64,000 nt of DNA from Pseudarthrobacter sp. NamB4. GTDB taxonomy: Bacteria; Actinomycetota; Actinomycetes; Actinomycetales; Micrococcaceae. The stretch's first letter is position 1, and each line of letters starts with the position of its first letter. The stretch lies in NCBI RefSeq assembly GCF_005796185.1, contig NZ_VAHM01000021.1:1-64000 (forward strand). Direction: 5' to 3'. A program made the translations under genes and the position numbers. Below, in pieces: positions 1 through 8,370 of the stretch. The notes beneath the pieces are model-generated. The model worked only from the letters and a program-made list of their open reading frames with translations, did no database searches and was not told where the DNA came from.

Positions 1-28
1 CACTCTGGCCCCGCAACAGGACCGTCCC

Positions 29-34
29 TAGACT
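29..34 (+). promoter_or_regulatory. -10 element of a leaderless promoter (ferritin)
   Basis: TAGACT ends 6 nt before the ferritin ATG. No Shine-Dalgarno sequence lies between, so transcription probably starts at the initiation codon. The same spacing recurs at other starts in this window. No convincing -35 element is seen. Confidence 0.5.
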
Positions 35-40
35 CGGGCT

Positions 41-571
41 ATGACCACTTCATCGTTCAACGCGCTCCTGTCCACGCAGATCGGCAATGAGTTCACGGCC
101 TCGCAGCAGTACATTGCCGTGGCCACCTGGTTCGCGAACCAGGACCTCCCCCAGCTGGCTAAGTACTTCTACCGGCAGTCAGTGGAGGAACGGAACCACG
201 CCATGATGATGGTGCAGTACATGCTGGACCGGGACATACCGTTCACCATTCCCGGCGTTCCCGCGGTACGCAATGACTTCGCCTCGGTCACCGAGCCGCT
301 GGCCCTTGCCCTGCAGCAGGAGAAGGATGTTACCCGCAACATCGAGGATCTGTTCCGGGCGGCGCGCGGCGAGGACGATGCGCTGGGCGAGCAGTTCATG
401 CTGTGGTTCCTCAAGGAGCAGGTGGAAGAAGTGGCTTCCATGACCACCCTGCTGAACATTGCCGAACGGGCGGACAACCTGTTCGACATCGAGAACTTTA
501 TTGCCCGGGAAACCATCGGCGACGGCGGCCGGGACAGTGCCGCCCCCGAGGCAGCGGGCGGCGCCCTCTAA
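41..571 (+). CDS. ftn: Ferritin-like iron storage protein
   Basis: A 176-aa non-haem ferritin that would oxidise and store iron in a 24-subunit cytosolic shell. The helical bundle carries ferroxidase-type residues: Glu in the N-terminal GNEFTASQQY segment, the paired Glu and His in SVEERNHAM, and the later helix with KEQVEEVASM. Length matches bacterial ferritins (about 165-180 aa), and the last 20 residues form an Ala/Gly-rich tail. No haem-ligand methionine typical of bacterioferritin is evident, so ferritin is the better call. The ATG sits 6 nt after a TAGACT -10 box, which suggests a leaderless transcript. It appears monocistronic. Confidence 0.93.
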   Translation: MTTSSFNALLSTQIGNEFTASQQYIAVATWFANQDLPQLAKYFYRQSVEERNHAMMMVQYMLDRDIPFTIPGVPAVRNDFASVTEPLALALQQEKDVTRNIEDLFRAARGEDDALGEQFMLWFLKEQVEEVASMTTLLNIAERADNLFDIENFIARETIGDGGRDSAAPEAAGGAL

Positions 572-711
572 GACCTCGCCGGTGGTGAGGTTAGGCACCA
601 AGGTGGCCCGCCGCCGTCGGCCGTTGCTACGCTGGAAACAAGGCCCAGCACCGGGCCTCCGGACGACGGTTCAGTACCCGGCGCACGACAAGACTGGCCA
701 AAGGATTCATC

Positions 712-1035
712 ATGTCGTGGCTGATACTCATTCTTTCCGGCGCCCTTGAAGCCGTCTGGGCCGCAGCGCTGCACCGCGCCTCCCAAACGTCGGGCCGGCG
801 CCGGATCGCCCCCGCCGCCCTGTTCCTGGTCTCGGTTGCTGCCAGTACCGGCGGCCTGGCCGTCGCCATGCAGTCCATTCCCACCGGCACTGCCTACGCT
901 GTCTGGGTGGGCGTGGGCGTGGTGCTGACATCCGCTTACGCCATTGTCACCAAGGTGGAGCGCCTGACGACGGCACGCCTCCTGCTGTTGTCCGGCATCG
1001 CCGCGTGCGTGGTCGGCTTGAAGGTGGTGGCGTGA
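712..1035 (+). CDS. SMR-family small multidrug/guanidinium exporter, subunit 1
   Basis: A 107-aa, four-helix inner-membrane protein of the small multidrug resistance family, which works as an antiparallel dimer in exchange for protons. The essential Glu of TM1 is in SGALEAVWAA, and the GTAYAVWVG motif of TM3 is intact. The Glu-x-x-Trp arrangement resembles the SugE/Gdx (guanidinium export) branch more than EmrE. The start is supported by AAAGGA about 8 nt upstream. The stop overlaps the next SMR gene (TGATG), so the two are translationally coupled and probably form a heterodimer. Substrate is inferred from the subfamily only. Confidence 0.88.
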   Translation: MSWLILILSGALEAVWAAALHRASQTSGRRRIAPAALFLVSVAASTGGLAVAMQSIPTGTAYAVWVGVGVVLTSAYAIVTKVERLTTARLLLLSGIAACVVGLKVVA

Positions 1036-1403
1036 TGTTCCGGCGTTCCATTCCGTGGCTGGTTCTGCTGGCCTCTGCGGTCCTGGAGGCCGTGTGGGCT
1101 ACGGCCCTGGGCCTGTCCGACGGCTTCAGCAAGCCGCTTCCCACCCTAGTTTTCGCCGTCACGGCCACCCTGAGCATGCTGGGCCTGGGCATGGCCATCC
1201 GGCACATCCCGCTGGGCACCGCGTATGCAGTCTGGGTGGGAACCGGCGCCGCGCTCACGGTCGCCTGGGCGATGGCCACCGGCGTGGAACCCTTCAGCGT
1301 GCTGAAACTGCTGTTCATCGCCGGAATCGTAGGCTGCGCTGCCGGGTTGAAGGCCCTGCCCGGAGGCAAGGAGCAGCCCACCGGTGACTCTTACCGCCTT
1401 TAG
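1035..1403 (+). CDS. SMR-family small multidrug/guanidinium exporter, subunit 2
   Basis: A 122-aa, four-helix SMR protein paired with the preceding one. TM1 carries the conserved Glu (SAVLEAVWATAL) and TM3 the GTAYAVWVGTG motif. About 15 polar residues extend the C-terminus. The ATG overlaps the upstream TGA. An in-frame GTG lies one codon earlier, and an upstream extension to about 1005 would only re-read the first gene. Paired SMR genes of similar length usually encode obligate heterodimers with fixed, opposite topologies. Function is inferred from the family; the exported cation is unknown. Confidence 0.88.
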   Translation: MFRRSIPWLVLLASAVLEAVWATALGLSDGFSKPLPTLVFAVTATLSMLGLGMAIRHIPLGTAYAVWVGTGAALTVAWAMATGVEPFSVLKLLFIAGIVGCAAGLKALPGGKEQPTGDSYRL

Positions 1404-1501
1404 GGAGCGACGACGGCGTGTCCCGGCAAAACGCTGTCGAACGCCGCCTTCCCAAAGCCAAAGGTTGGGAGACTCAGCGCATGCTCCGGCGGCACTCGGT
1501 C

Positions 1502-1507
1502 TAGGCT
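1502..1507 (+). promoter_or_regulatory. -10 element of a leaderless promoter (P-loop kinase)
   Basis: TAGGCT lies 6 nt upstream of the ATG at 1514 with no ribosome-binding site between, repeating the arrangement seen before ferritin and the MBL hydrolase. Confidence 0.4.
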
Positions 1508-1513
1508 TTTGCC

Positions 1514-2140
1514 ATGGACTCCCCCGAGACAGCTAAAGCGATACACGCCCTGCGCCGGCGGCTGGTTCCCGGGGCACGGGTCATCCTGGGCATTGCCGGG
1601 GCGCCCGGCTCGGGTAAATCGACGTTCGCGGAATGGATCCGGCAGCAGTTCGGGCGCGGACAGGCCGTGGTGGTGCCGATGGACGGCTTCCACCTGGGCA
1701 ACGCGATCATCGACGGCACACCGCTGCGGCAGCGCAAGGGGGCCATGGACACGTTCGACGGCGGCGGGTATCTTTCGCTGCTCCGCCGCCTGGTGCGCCG
1801 GGATGAGCCCGTGGTGTACGCGCCGGAATTCCGGCGGACCCTGGACGAGCCGGTGGCGGCATCGATCGCCGTCCCGGCCGAGGTTCCACTGGTTATCACC
1901 GAAGGTAACTACCTGCTGATGGAGCAGGAGCCCTGGAAGGATATCCGCGCACAGCTGGACGAGGTGTGGTTCGTGGATACTCCGCAGGATCTGCGGATCA
2001 GCCGGCTGGTGGATCGGCACGTCTCGTTCGGCATGGACCGGAGCGCGGCCGAGGCGTGGGCGTCAGGCCCGGACGAAGCCAACGCCGTTCTGATCCAGGC
2101 AACCCGCCCGTCTGCGGATCGCATCATCCCCTGGCACTGA
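1514..2140 (+). CDS. Uridine-kinase-like P-loop nucleoside/nucleotide kinase
   Basis: A 208-aa cytosolic protein of the PRK/uridine kinase-like P-loop family. Walker A is GAPGSGKST near residues 29-37. The VPMDGFHLGN stretch matches the catalytic Asp/substrate-binding loop of the YggC/FrcK-type kinases, and ITEGNYLL is the second conserved motif of this group. The substrate (nucleoside, pantothenate or a sugar such as fructose) cannot be fixed from sequence. The start follows a TAGGCT box by 6 nt, consistent with a leaderless mRNA. The aldo/keto reductase starts 50 nt downstream with its own ribosome-binding site, so co-transcription is possible. Confidence 0.82.
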   Translation: MDSPETAKAIHALRRRLVPGARVILGIAGAPGSGKSTFAEWIRQQFGRGQAVVVPMDGFHLGNAIIDGTPLRQRKGAMDTFDGGGYLSLLRRLVRRDEPVVYAPEFRRTLDEPVAASIAVPAEVPLVITEGNYLLMEQEPWKDIRAQLDEVWFVDTPQDLRISRLVDRHVSFGMDRSAAEAWASGPDEANAVLIQATRPSADRIIPWH

Positions 2141-2190
2141 GCGCCCGCAACAACACTGCAGCCAGCACCGCAACGAACAGGAGAACCTAT

Positions 2191-3183
2191 ATGGCAGCAA
2201 ATGTGAACCTCGGCGACAACCTTAGCGTCGGCCCGCTCGGCTTCGGCGGAATGGCGCTCACCCCGGTCTATGGGGAGGTGGACCAGGAGGATGCGCTCCG
2301 GACGCTGCACCACGCCGTCGACTCCGGTGTCAGCTTTATTGACACCGCGGATATCTACGGCGGGGGCAGCAACGAGGAACTCATCGCGCAACTGCTGAAG
2401 GAGCGGCGGGACGAGGTGCAGCTGGCCACCAAGTTCGGCCTGGTGGGGACGCCGTTGGAGGGTTATACGGACATCCGCGGCGACGCCGCCTACATCCGGC
2501 AGGCCGTGGACCGCAGCCTGCGGCGGCTGGGCACTGACGTGATCGACCTCTACTACATGCACCGCCGTGACCTCCGCGTTCCGATTGTGGAAACCGTGGA
2601 GGCCATGGCGGAGCTTGTGCGGCAGGGCAAAGTCAGGCACCTGGGACTGTCCGAAGTGACCGCCCAGGAGCTGGAAGAAGCCTCCGCCATCCACCCCATT
2701 GCGGCGGTCCAGAGTGAATGGTCCATCTGGAGCCGCGACGTGGAACGCAACGTTGTTCCTGCCGCCGCCGCCCTGGGGGTGGGTTTTGTGCCGTACTCGC
2801 CGCTGGGCCGGGGATTCCTCACCGGCACCGTTGACGCCTCAAGCCTGGGCGAAAAGGATTTCCGACGCCGGATCCCCCGCTTCGCCCCCGATGCCGCCGA
2901 CGCAAACCAGGCAGTGGTGGATACCGTCCAGTCCGTGGCTGACGAACTGGACGCGACACCCGCCCAGGTTGCCCTGGCCTGGCTGCTGGCCCAAGGCAAG
3001 CGGCTGGGGCTGCCGGTGGTTCCCATCCCCGGCACTCGCAAGCGGCACCGGATCGACGAGAACCTGGGTGCCCTGGCCCTGGCCCTGACCACGACGCAAC
3101 TGGACGCGCTTGCCCGGGCCTCAGACGCCGTCGTCGGTTCCCGCTCGGCAGATCCCAACTGGGTGTCGGAGGGCCGCGAGTAA
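2191..3183 (+). CDS. Aldo/keto reductase
   Basis: A 330-aa NADPH-dependent oxidoreductase of the aldo/keto reductase superfamily ((beta/alpha)8 barrel). The catalytic tetrad is recognisable: Asp and Tyr in FIDTADIYGGG, Lys in LATKFGL and His in YYMHRRD. The C-terminal cofactor-binding region VPIPGTRKRHRIDEN is typical of the YajO/AKR13-like group. The chosen ATG has AGGAG about 8 nt upstream. The open frame extends far upstream, but that part overlaps the kinase gene and is not plausible coding sequence. Substrate unknown; such enzymes usually reduce aldehydes or ketones in general detoxification. Confidence 0.92.
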   Translation: MAANVNLGDNLSVGPLGFGGMALTPVYGEVDQEDALRTLHHAVDSGVSFIDTADIYGGGSNEELIAQLLKERRDEVQLATKFGLVGTPLEGYTDIRGDAAYIRQAVDRSLRRLGTDVIDLYYMHRRDLRVPIVETVEAMAELVRQGKVRHLGLSEVTAQELEEASAIHPIAAVQSEWSIWSRDVERNVVPAAAALGVGFVPYSPLGRGFLTGTVDASSLGEKDFRRRIPRFAPDAADANQAVVDTVQSVADELDATPAQVALAWLLAQGKRLGLPVVPIPGTRKRHRIDENLGALALALTTTQLDALARASDAVVGSRSADPNWVSEGRE

Positions 3184-3206
3184 CCAGGGCCGCAAGCAGT
3201 CATCCC

Positions 3207-3212
3207 TAGACT
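3207..3212 (+). promoter_or_regulatory. -10 element of a leaderless promoter (MBL hydrolase)
   Basis: TAGACT ends 7 nt before the ATG at 3220. The surrounding CCCTAGACT is identical to the sequence before ferritin. No ribosome-binding site follows. Confidence 0.5.
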
Positions 3213-3219
3213 GAAGCCC

Positions 3220-3870
3220 ATGGACACACTTCTTTACGACCTGCCGGCCCTGACCATCCGCCAGATCTCCGTCAGCGAGATGGACAACAACGTGTACCTG
3301 CTGACCGCCAAAGCCAGCGGCGAGCAGGTACTGATCGACGCCGCGGACGACCTTCCGGCCATCCAGCAGCTGCTGCAGGATGCGAGTGCTGACACCGCGG
3401 CCCCGCCGAGGCTCGTCCTCATCGCAACCACCCACCAGCACTGGGACCACGTCCGGGCGCTGAAGGAACTGGCGGATGTCACCGGTGCAGCCACCGCAGC
3501 AGGAAGTGACGACGCCGACGCGCTGCCTGTTCGCGTGGACCGGCGGCTCGGGCACGGGGACACGTTGGCCGTGGCCGGGTTCGAGCTGACGGCGATCCAC
3601 CTGCGCGGGCACACGCCCGGATCAGTCGCCTATGTGTACGAGGACCCGCGGGGGCTGACACACATTTTCTCTGGCGACTCGTTGTTCCCCGGCGGTGTGG
3701 GCAACACCCAAAAAGACCCGGAGCGGTTCAACCAGCTGCTGGATGACGTCACGGAGCGGCTGTTCGGCACCTACCCGGACGCCGCCGTCGTGCATCCCGG
3801 CCACGGCAGGGGGACGACGCTCGGCGCCGAACGCCCGCACCTTGAGGAGTGGCGCGCCCGCGGCTGGTAG
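3220..3870 (+). CDS. MBL-fold metallo-hydrolase (glyoxalase II-like)
   Basis: A 216-aa metallo-beta-lactamase-fold hydrolase. The metal site signature is TTHQHWDH (HxHxDH type with the first His shifted), followed by the His in HLRGHTPGS, the metal-bridging Asp in FSGDSLFP and the C-terminal His in VHPGHGRGTT. This is the hydroxyacylglutathione hydrolase-like layout. In a mycothiol-using actinobacterium the natural thioester would not be glutathione-based; the substrate is inferred only at class level. It is monocistronic: an apparently leaderless promoter lies in front and a strong hairpin behind, before the convergent helicase gene. Confidence 0.9.
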   Translation: MDTLLYDLPALTIRQISVSEMDNNVYLLTAKASGEQVLIDAADDLPAIQQLLQDASADTAAPPRLVLIATTHQHWDHVRALKELADVTGAATAAGSDDADALPVRVDRRLGHGDTLAVAGFELTAIHLRGHTPGSVAYVYEDPRGLTHIFSGDSLFPGGVGNTQKDPERFNQLLDDVTERLFGTYPDAAVVHPGHGRGTTLGAERPHLEEWRARGW

Positions 3871-3910
3871 CTTTCACGGCTGGCGCTGCGCTTCGTGATT
3901 TGTGCTAGCT

Positions 3911-3954
3911 AAAATGCGTGGTGCTGGGGATATATCCGTAGCACCACGCATTTT
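3911..3954. terminator. Perfect 15-bp stem-loop, bidirectional terminator
   Basis: AAAATGCGTGGTGCT (3911-3925) pairs perfectly with its complement at 3940-3954 across a 14-nt loop, which contains its own palindrome GGATATATCC. The A run and T run at the two ends suit intrinsic termination in both directions. It lies between the convergent MBL and DEAD-helicase genes. Confidence 0.8.
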
Positions 3955-3993
3955 GCGTGCCCCAGCTATTTTCTGTAGCGAAACCCCGTAATG

Positions 3994-5883
3994 CTAGCGC
4001 CCGCGGCGTTCGTTGGATGCCGGAGCCGAGGCGCGGCGGGGACCGCTGCGGGCGGGGCGGCCTGAGCCGCTGCTCTTGCCGGCACCGAACGATCCGCCGG
4101 ACGTGCCGCCGGTGTTGGAGGACCAGACGGCCTTGCTGCCGCCGGAACCTGCGGCAGAGGAAGCCGCAGCCGAACGCTGGCCGCCACGGGAAGCTCCCGC
4201 TGCTGCCCGCTGGCCCGTTGCCGGCCGGCCGCCGCGCTGGCCGCCACCGGATGTTGCGGGGCGGCCGGTGCCGCCACGGGGGACTTCGCTTCGGGTCACG
4301 CGTGATTCGGCGCGGCCGTCTGAGCCGCGGCCGGCTGCTGCGCGGCCACCGGCGGCCGGAACGTCATTGCGGTGGGTGGACGCCGTGCCGCGGCCGCGGG
4401 CGTTGCGCCGTGCAGCTGCTGCCGCAATGGCACGGTCCTCGTTCTGCTCTGCGACGCGGTCGAACGCTGCGCGGGCTTCGGCGCGGCCCTCGAAGGCAGC
4501 TGCCCGGCGCTCGGCACGCGGAACGTCTGTGCGGACCGGCTCGGCCGAAACCTTGCCGCGTCCTCCACGGCCGCCGCGGCCACCGGCAACCGGCGAAGCC
4601 TGGCGGCGGGCGCGCTTGCGCTCGGCGTTGGCACCGGTGGAGGTGCCGCCGCCCTGCTTCGGTGCCTTGGCAGCCTGCAGTGCTGCCCGGGTCCGCGGGT
4701 CAACCTTGTCCGCGATCTCGCCGACCAGTTCACCCACGATGGGCGACGTGGCGGTGACGCGTTCGAAGCTGACGTCCACGCCGGCGGCCTTCATCAGCTT
4801 CTTCACGTCGGTCTGCTGCTCGGGCAGGGTGATGGTCACCACGGTGCCGTCGGAACCGGCACGGGCCGTACGGCCGGAGCGGTGCAGGTACGCCTTGTGC
4901 TCGGTGGGCGGGTCGACGTGGATGACCAGTTCGACGTCGTCCACGTGCACGCCGCGGGCTGCGACGTCGGTGGCTACCAGGACGCGGACGTCGCCATTGG
5001 AGAACTCGGCGAGGTTACGGTCACGGGCGTTCTGCGACAGGTTGCCATGCAGATCGACGGCGGGGATCCCGGCGTCGGTGAGGGTTTTGGCCAGCTTGCG
5101 GGCGTGGTGCTTGGTCCGCATGAAGAGGACTCGGCGGCCGGCGCCGGAGGCGAGCTCCACGATCAGCTGCTTTTTCACGGTCTGGTCGTTGACCACCAGC
5201 ACGTGGTGCTCCATGGTGGTCACCGCTGCCTGCGGATCGTCCACAGAGTGGGTCAGCGGGTTGGACAAGTAGCGCTGGACGATCTTGTCCACGCCGTTAT
5301 CCAGGGTGGCGGAGAACAGCAGGCGCTGGCCCTGGCTGGGGGTCATGTCCATAAGCTTCTTCACCACGGGCAGGAAGCCGAGGTCTGCCATGTGGTCCGC
5401 CTCGTCCAGGACGGTGATCTCCACGGCCTCGAGGGTGAGGATGCGCTGGCGGATCAAATCCTCCAGGCGGCCGGGGCAGGCGATGACGATATCGACGCCG
5501 GCGCGCAGGGCCTTCTCCTGCCGGGCCTGGGAGATGCCGCCGTAGATCACGGTAGTGTTCAGGCCGGCGGCCTTGGCCAGCGGCTCGATGGTGGCATTGA
5601 TCTGGGTGGCCAGTTCGCGGGTGGGTGCAAGGACCAGGCCCATGGGGCGGCCGGGCTTGCGGAAGTACGGGGCTTCGCGTTCGGCGAGGCGGGCCACCAG
5701 GGGGATGGCGAAGGCGATGGTCTTGCCGGAGCCGGTGCGGCCGCGGCCCAGGACGTCGCGTCCCGCGAGGGTGTCAGGGAGGGTCTTCACCTGAATGGGG
5801 AACGGAGTCTCGATTCCCTGTGCGGTGAGGGTGTCGGCAAGGGCCTTGGGCGTGCCGAGGGCAGCAAATGTAGTCAAAGTCAA
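3994..5883 (-). CDS. DEAD-box ATP-dependent RNA helicase with long basic C-terminal tail
   Basis: About 629 aa from the preferred TTG start. All core motifs are present: Q motif (Gln31), Walker A GRTGSGKT (48-55), PTRELA, DEAD (160-163), SAT (191-193), ARGVHVDD and HRSGRTARAG. After the two RecA domains (to about residue 400) comes a roughly 200-residue Gly/Arg/Ala-rich disordered tail, typical of actinobacterial RhlE/CsdA-like helicases that remodel rRNA or mRNA in the cold. The open frame runs on to 6105, but the upstream part lacks family similarity and contains a terminator-like hairpin. A second TTG lies two codons further in, so the exact start is uncertain. Confidence 0.9.
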   Translation of the reverse strand: MTLTTFAALGTPKALADTLTAQGIETPFPIQVKTLPDTLAGRDVLGRGRTGSGKTIAFAIPLVARLAEREAPYFRKPGRPMGLVLAPTRELATQINATIEPLAKAAGLNTTVIYGGISQARQEKALRAGVDIVIACPGRLEDLIRQRILTLEAVEITVLDEADHMADLGFLPVVKKLMDMTPSQGQRLLFSATLDNGVDKIVQRYLSNPLTHSVDDPQAAVTTMEHHVLVVNDQTVKKQLIVELASGAGRRVLFMRTKHHARKLAKTLTDAGIPAVDLHGNLSQNARDRNLAEFSNGDVRVLVATDVAARGVHVDDVELVIHVDPPTEHKAYLHRSGRTARAGSDGTVVTITLPEQQTDVKKLMKAAGVDVSFERVTATSPIVGELVGEIADKVDPRTRAALQAAKAPKQGGGTSTGANAERKRARRQASPVAGGRGGRGGRGKVSAEPVRTDVPRAERRAAAFEGRAEARAAFDRVAEQNEDRAIAAAAARRNARGRGTASTHRNDVPAAGGRAAAGRGSDGRAESRVTRSEVPRGGTGRPATSGGGQRGGRPATGQRAAAGASRGGQRSAAASSAAGSGGSKAVWSSNTGGTSGGSFGAGKSSGSGRPARSGPRRASAPASNERRGR

Positions 5884-6052
5884 AGGTCTTTCAGGCGGTA
5901 TCCGTGCGGATATCGGCCCCCGACGCCGGTTGGCCCAGGGGGTTCGCCGAAGAAAATTCAGGTGGTCAACCGGCCAACTGCCACTGGCAGGACGGCGGCC
6001 GGGACCAAATGGAACGCGTTCATCGACGCAGGATGTGCCTCTCACATGAAAA

Positions 6053-6102
6053 ATGCCCACTCCCCCAATAAGGAACTCCTGAAAGGCGGAGCGAGCGGGC
6101 AT
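6053..6102 (-). promoter_or_regulatory. Attenuator-like hairpin in the helicase leader
   Basis: Read on the minus strand, ATGCCCGCTC pairs with GAGTGGGCAT (one G·U) and is followed by five Ts, the form of a Rho-independent terminator. A TAGAGT -10 box on the same strand (6129-6124) would start RNA near 6117. That gives a transcript of about 70 nt if termination occurs, or a leader of about 235 nt to the helicase start if it does not. No complete gene on this strand ends here, so a regulated leader or small RNA is more likely than an ordinary terminator. Confidence 0.5.
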
Positions 6103-6212
6103 CACTGCACATCAAGTACCTCCACTCTAGCATCCCCTGCCGCCGCCCCTCTTCCCGGCCTTCACCTCCCCTCCCCGTTGCCTTGGCCGGCAGGTCAGGG
6201 CAGGCTTGTGGC

Positions 6213-6968
6213 ATGAGCGAACACGCCGGCCACCATGGAACACACGACGACGAAGCGTCGCACGGCGGCAGCGGCACCTTGAGCGGCGGGATAGGGAGCG
6301 GGATCCGCGGCAATGATGCCGCCTCCGTTTGGGACGAGCGGTACCGGACCAAGGCCAGGCTCTGGAGCGGAAAGCCGAACCCGCAACTTGTCCGGGAAGC
6401 CGGCGGCCTGCGCCCCGGGAAGGCCCTCGACCTCGGCTGCGGGGAAGGGGCGGACGCCATCTGGCTCGCACAGCAGGGCTGGACCGTGACCGCGGTCGAC
6501 GTTTCCGCCGTCGCACTGGAGCGGGCCCGCGCCCACGAGAAAGCCGCGCTGGCGCGGGAAAGCGTGCATGCCGCCGAGGGCGCCATCACCAGCCGCATCA
6601 CCTGGCAGCAAGCCGACCTCGAACACTGGGATCCCGGCAATTCCTACGACCTGGTGACCTCGCAGTTCCTGCACTCTGAGGAACTCGCCTGGCAGGGGCC
6701 GCTCCGGACAGCGGCGTCGGCAGTGAAGCCCGGCGGCACCCTGCTGATCGTGGGCCACCACCCGGACCGGCTTCCGCCGTGGGGCAGCGACCACCATAAC
6801 CACAGGGAGATGTTCTACACCGGCGACGAGTTGGTGCAGGAACTCGGGCTGGACGCTCCAGAGTGGCAGCTCGAGGTCCTCACCAGCCGGGAGCGCCCGG
6901 TCACCGGACCGGAGGGCCAGCGCGCAACGATCGCCGATGTGGTCCTGCGGGCCACCCGGCTCCCCTGA
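6213..6968 (+). CDS. SAM-dependent class I methyltransferase
   Basis: A 251-aa protein. A His/Gly-rich N-terminal stretch (about 35 residues) precedes a Rossmann-like methyltransferase domain. Motif I is LDLGCGEGADAIWLA, followed by VTAVDVS (acidic end of beta2) and the post-I region VTSQFLHS. It belongs to the broad methyltransferase 12/25 and tellurite-resistance-like (TehB-like) group. The start is the ATG preceding MSEHAGHH. Upstream in-frame sequence is non-coding in character. Substrate unknown. The stop is one base before the end of the convergent MFS gene. Confidence 0.85.
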   Translation: MSEHAGHHGTHDDEASHGGSGTLSGGIGSGIRGNDAASVWDERYRTKARLWSGKPNPQLVREAGGLRPGKALDLGCGEGADAIWLAQQGWTVTAVDVSAVALERARAHEKAALARESVHAAEGAITSRITWQQADLEHWDPGNSYDLVTSQFLHSEELAWQGPLRTAASAVKPGGTLLIVGHHPDRLPPWGSDHHNHREMFYTGDELVQELGLDAPEWQLEVLTSRERPVTGPEGQRATIADVVLRATRLP

Positions 6969-8357
6969 TCACTTCGGGTTTTTGGCGGTGACCCGCGGCG
7001 CAACGATTGCCGCGGCTGTGGCCACCACGGCGGCGAGGCCGAAGACCCCGGCGAAGGATCCCGCCGTGGTCGTAAATGCTGCGAACACGATGCCGGTGGT
7101 GGCCAGGGCGAGCGCGCCGCCCAGGGAGTCTGAGATGGACATCGCGGAGCTGTTGAAGCCCTCGTTTTCCTTGCTGGACAGTGCCAGGGTCATAACGCTG
7201 AGCCGTGGGTAGAGCAGTCCCATCCCGCCGCCGGCTAAGATCCAGCCGGCAATGGCGACGGCGGCAGGCCAATGAAGTGCGGCGGTTGCCAGGGCGAGTA
7301 CCACCGCAGCCAGGACCATCAGCGCCCCGATCCGCACCGCTGTCCGGTGGGACAAGCGGCCGCCCAGGCGCCCTTGGACTGCGGACGCGCCCGCCCACGC
7401 CAAGGCGCCGGCGGTGAGAGTCAGCCCGGCGAAGGTGGGCGAGAATGCATACTGCTCAATCAGCAGGTACGGCAGGTAGACCTCCGCCCCAAAAAACGCC
7501 GCGGACGCGAGCCCGCGCGTCAGGATGACGCTGGGCAGCCCGCGCCTGGCCGTGAGGGTGCCGAGGGGAACCAGACGCCGGACGGCCAGCAGTGCCACCC
7601 CGACGGCTGCGACCGCCAGAACAGCGGTGGCGGCGGGAATGCCCGGGATGTCCACCTGGGCGGACAGGTTGAGCCCCAGCACCGCGAAGGCGGCGAGCAC
7701 TGCCCATGCCAGCCGGTCCACCGCCCACGGGGTCGCTGCAGCCTCCGGAACCTCCGGGACCAGCCTGCGCAGCACCGGCGCGATCATTGCCAGTGCCGGA
7801 ATAACCAGCCCCACCACACCAAGGAACACCCAGTGCCAGCTGAAGACCTGGGCCACGATTCCGGCTGCGAACGGCCCCACCAGCGACGGGACCACCCAGG
7901 CAGCGGAAAAGGCGGCGAAGATCTTGGGGTGCAGCGCCCCGGGGTAGATACGTGCCACCAGCACATAGAGCGCCACGGTCAGCGCTCCCCCGCCGAGGCC
8001 CTGCACCAGGCGCCCGGTGACGAGCGCCGGCATGGACACCGAGGTTCCCGCGATCAACAGGCCCGCCACAAACAGGGCAACCGACGTGTAAAGCGGGGCT
8101 GTTGGTCCACGCCGGTCGGACCAGTTTCCGGCCGCAACCATGCCGATCACCCCGGTTGCCAGCGGCCCGGCAAAGGCGAGGGCGTAGAGGTTCGCGCCGC
8201 CGAGTTCGCGGCTGACCAGGGGCATGATGGTGGTCACGGCAAGCGATTCGAAGGCGGCCAGGAACACCAGGGCGCACGTACCCACCGTTACCCACAGGAA
8301 CTGGCCGCGAAGAATGCCCGCGGCGGGACGGGTGGCCGGTACAACGGAGTCCTGCAC
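6969..8357 (-). CDS. MFS transporter (drug exporter type)
   Basis: A 462-aa inner-membrane transporter. The hydrophobic profile suggests 12-14 helices. The loop 2-3 signature appears as GNWSDRRGP, and the RLVQGLGGGAL motif is the drug/proton antiporter type found in DHA2-like exporters. The N-terminus is about 20 polar residues before TM1. It is followed 14 nt upstream on the same strand by another MFS gene, so the two probably form one transcript. Substrate not predictable. Confidence 0.88.
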   Translation of the reverse strand: MQDSVVPATRPAAGILRGQFLWVTVGTCALVFLAAFESLAVTTIMPLVSRELGGANLYALAFAGPLATGVIGMVAAGNWSDRRGPTAPLYTSVALFVAGLLIAGTSVSMPALVTGRLVQGLGGGALTVALYVLVARIYPGALHPKIFAAFSAAWVVPSLVGPFAAGIVAQVFSWHWVFLGVVGLVIPALAMIAPVLRRLVPEVPEAAATPWAVDRLAWAVLAAFAVLGLNLSAQVDIPGIPAATAVLAVAAVGVALLAVRRLVPLGTLTARRGLPSVILTRGLASAAFFGAEVYLPYLLIEQYAFSPTFAGLTLTAGALAWAGASAVQGRLGGRLSHRTAVRIGALMVLAAVVLALATAALHWPAAVAIAGWILAGGGMGLLYPRLSVMTLALSSKENEGFNSSAMSISDSLGGALALATTGIVFAAFTTTAGSFAGVFGLAAVVATAAAIVAPRVTAKNPK

Positions 8358-8370
8358 TGTCCCGGGCCCC

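Noticed and set aside
572..711. Guanidine-I (ykkC-type) riboswitch before the SMR pair
   Set aside because: The conserved CTAGGGTTCCG and ACTGGTCCGAGAG cores are absent. Only GC-rich sequence and a ribosome-binding site are seen.
5884..6105. N-terminal extension of the helicase to 6105
   Set aside because: Would translate through the leader hairpin and T run; residues show no helicase similarity.
4372..6216. 614-codon plus-strand open frame over the helicase gene
   Set aside because: Antisense shadow of a GC-rich gene; the Gly/Arg/Val-rich text has no family features, while the minus strand has all DEAD-box motifs.
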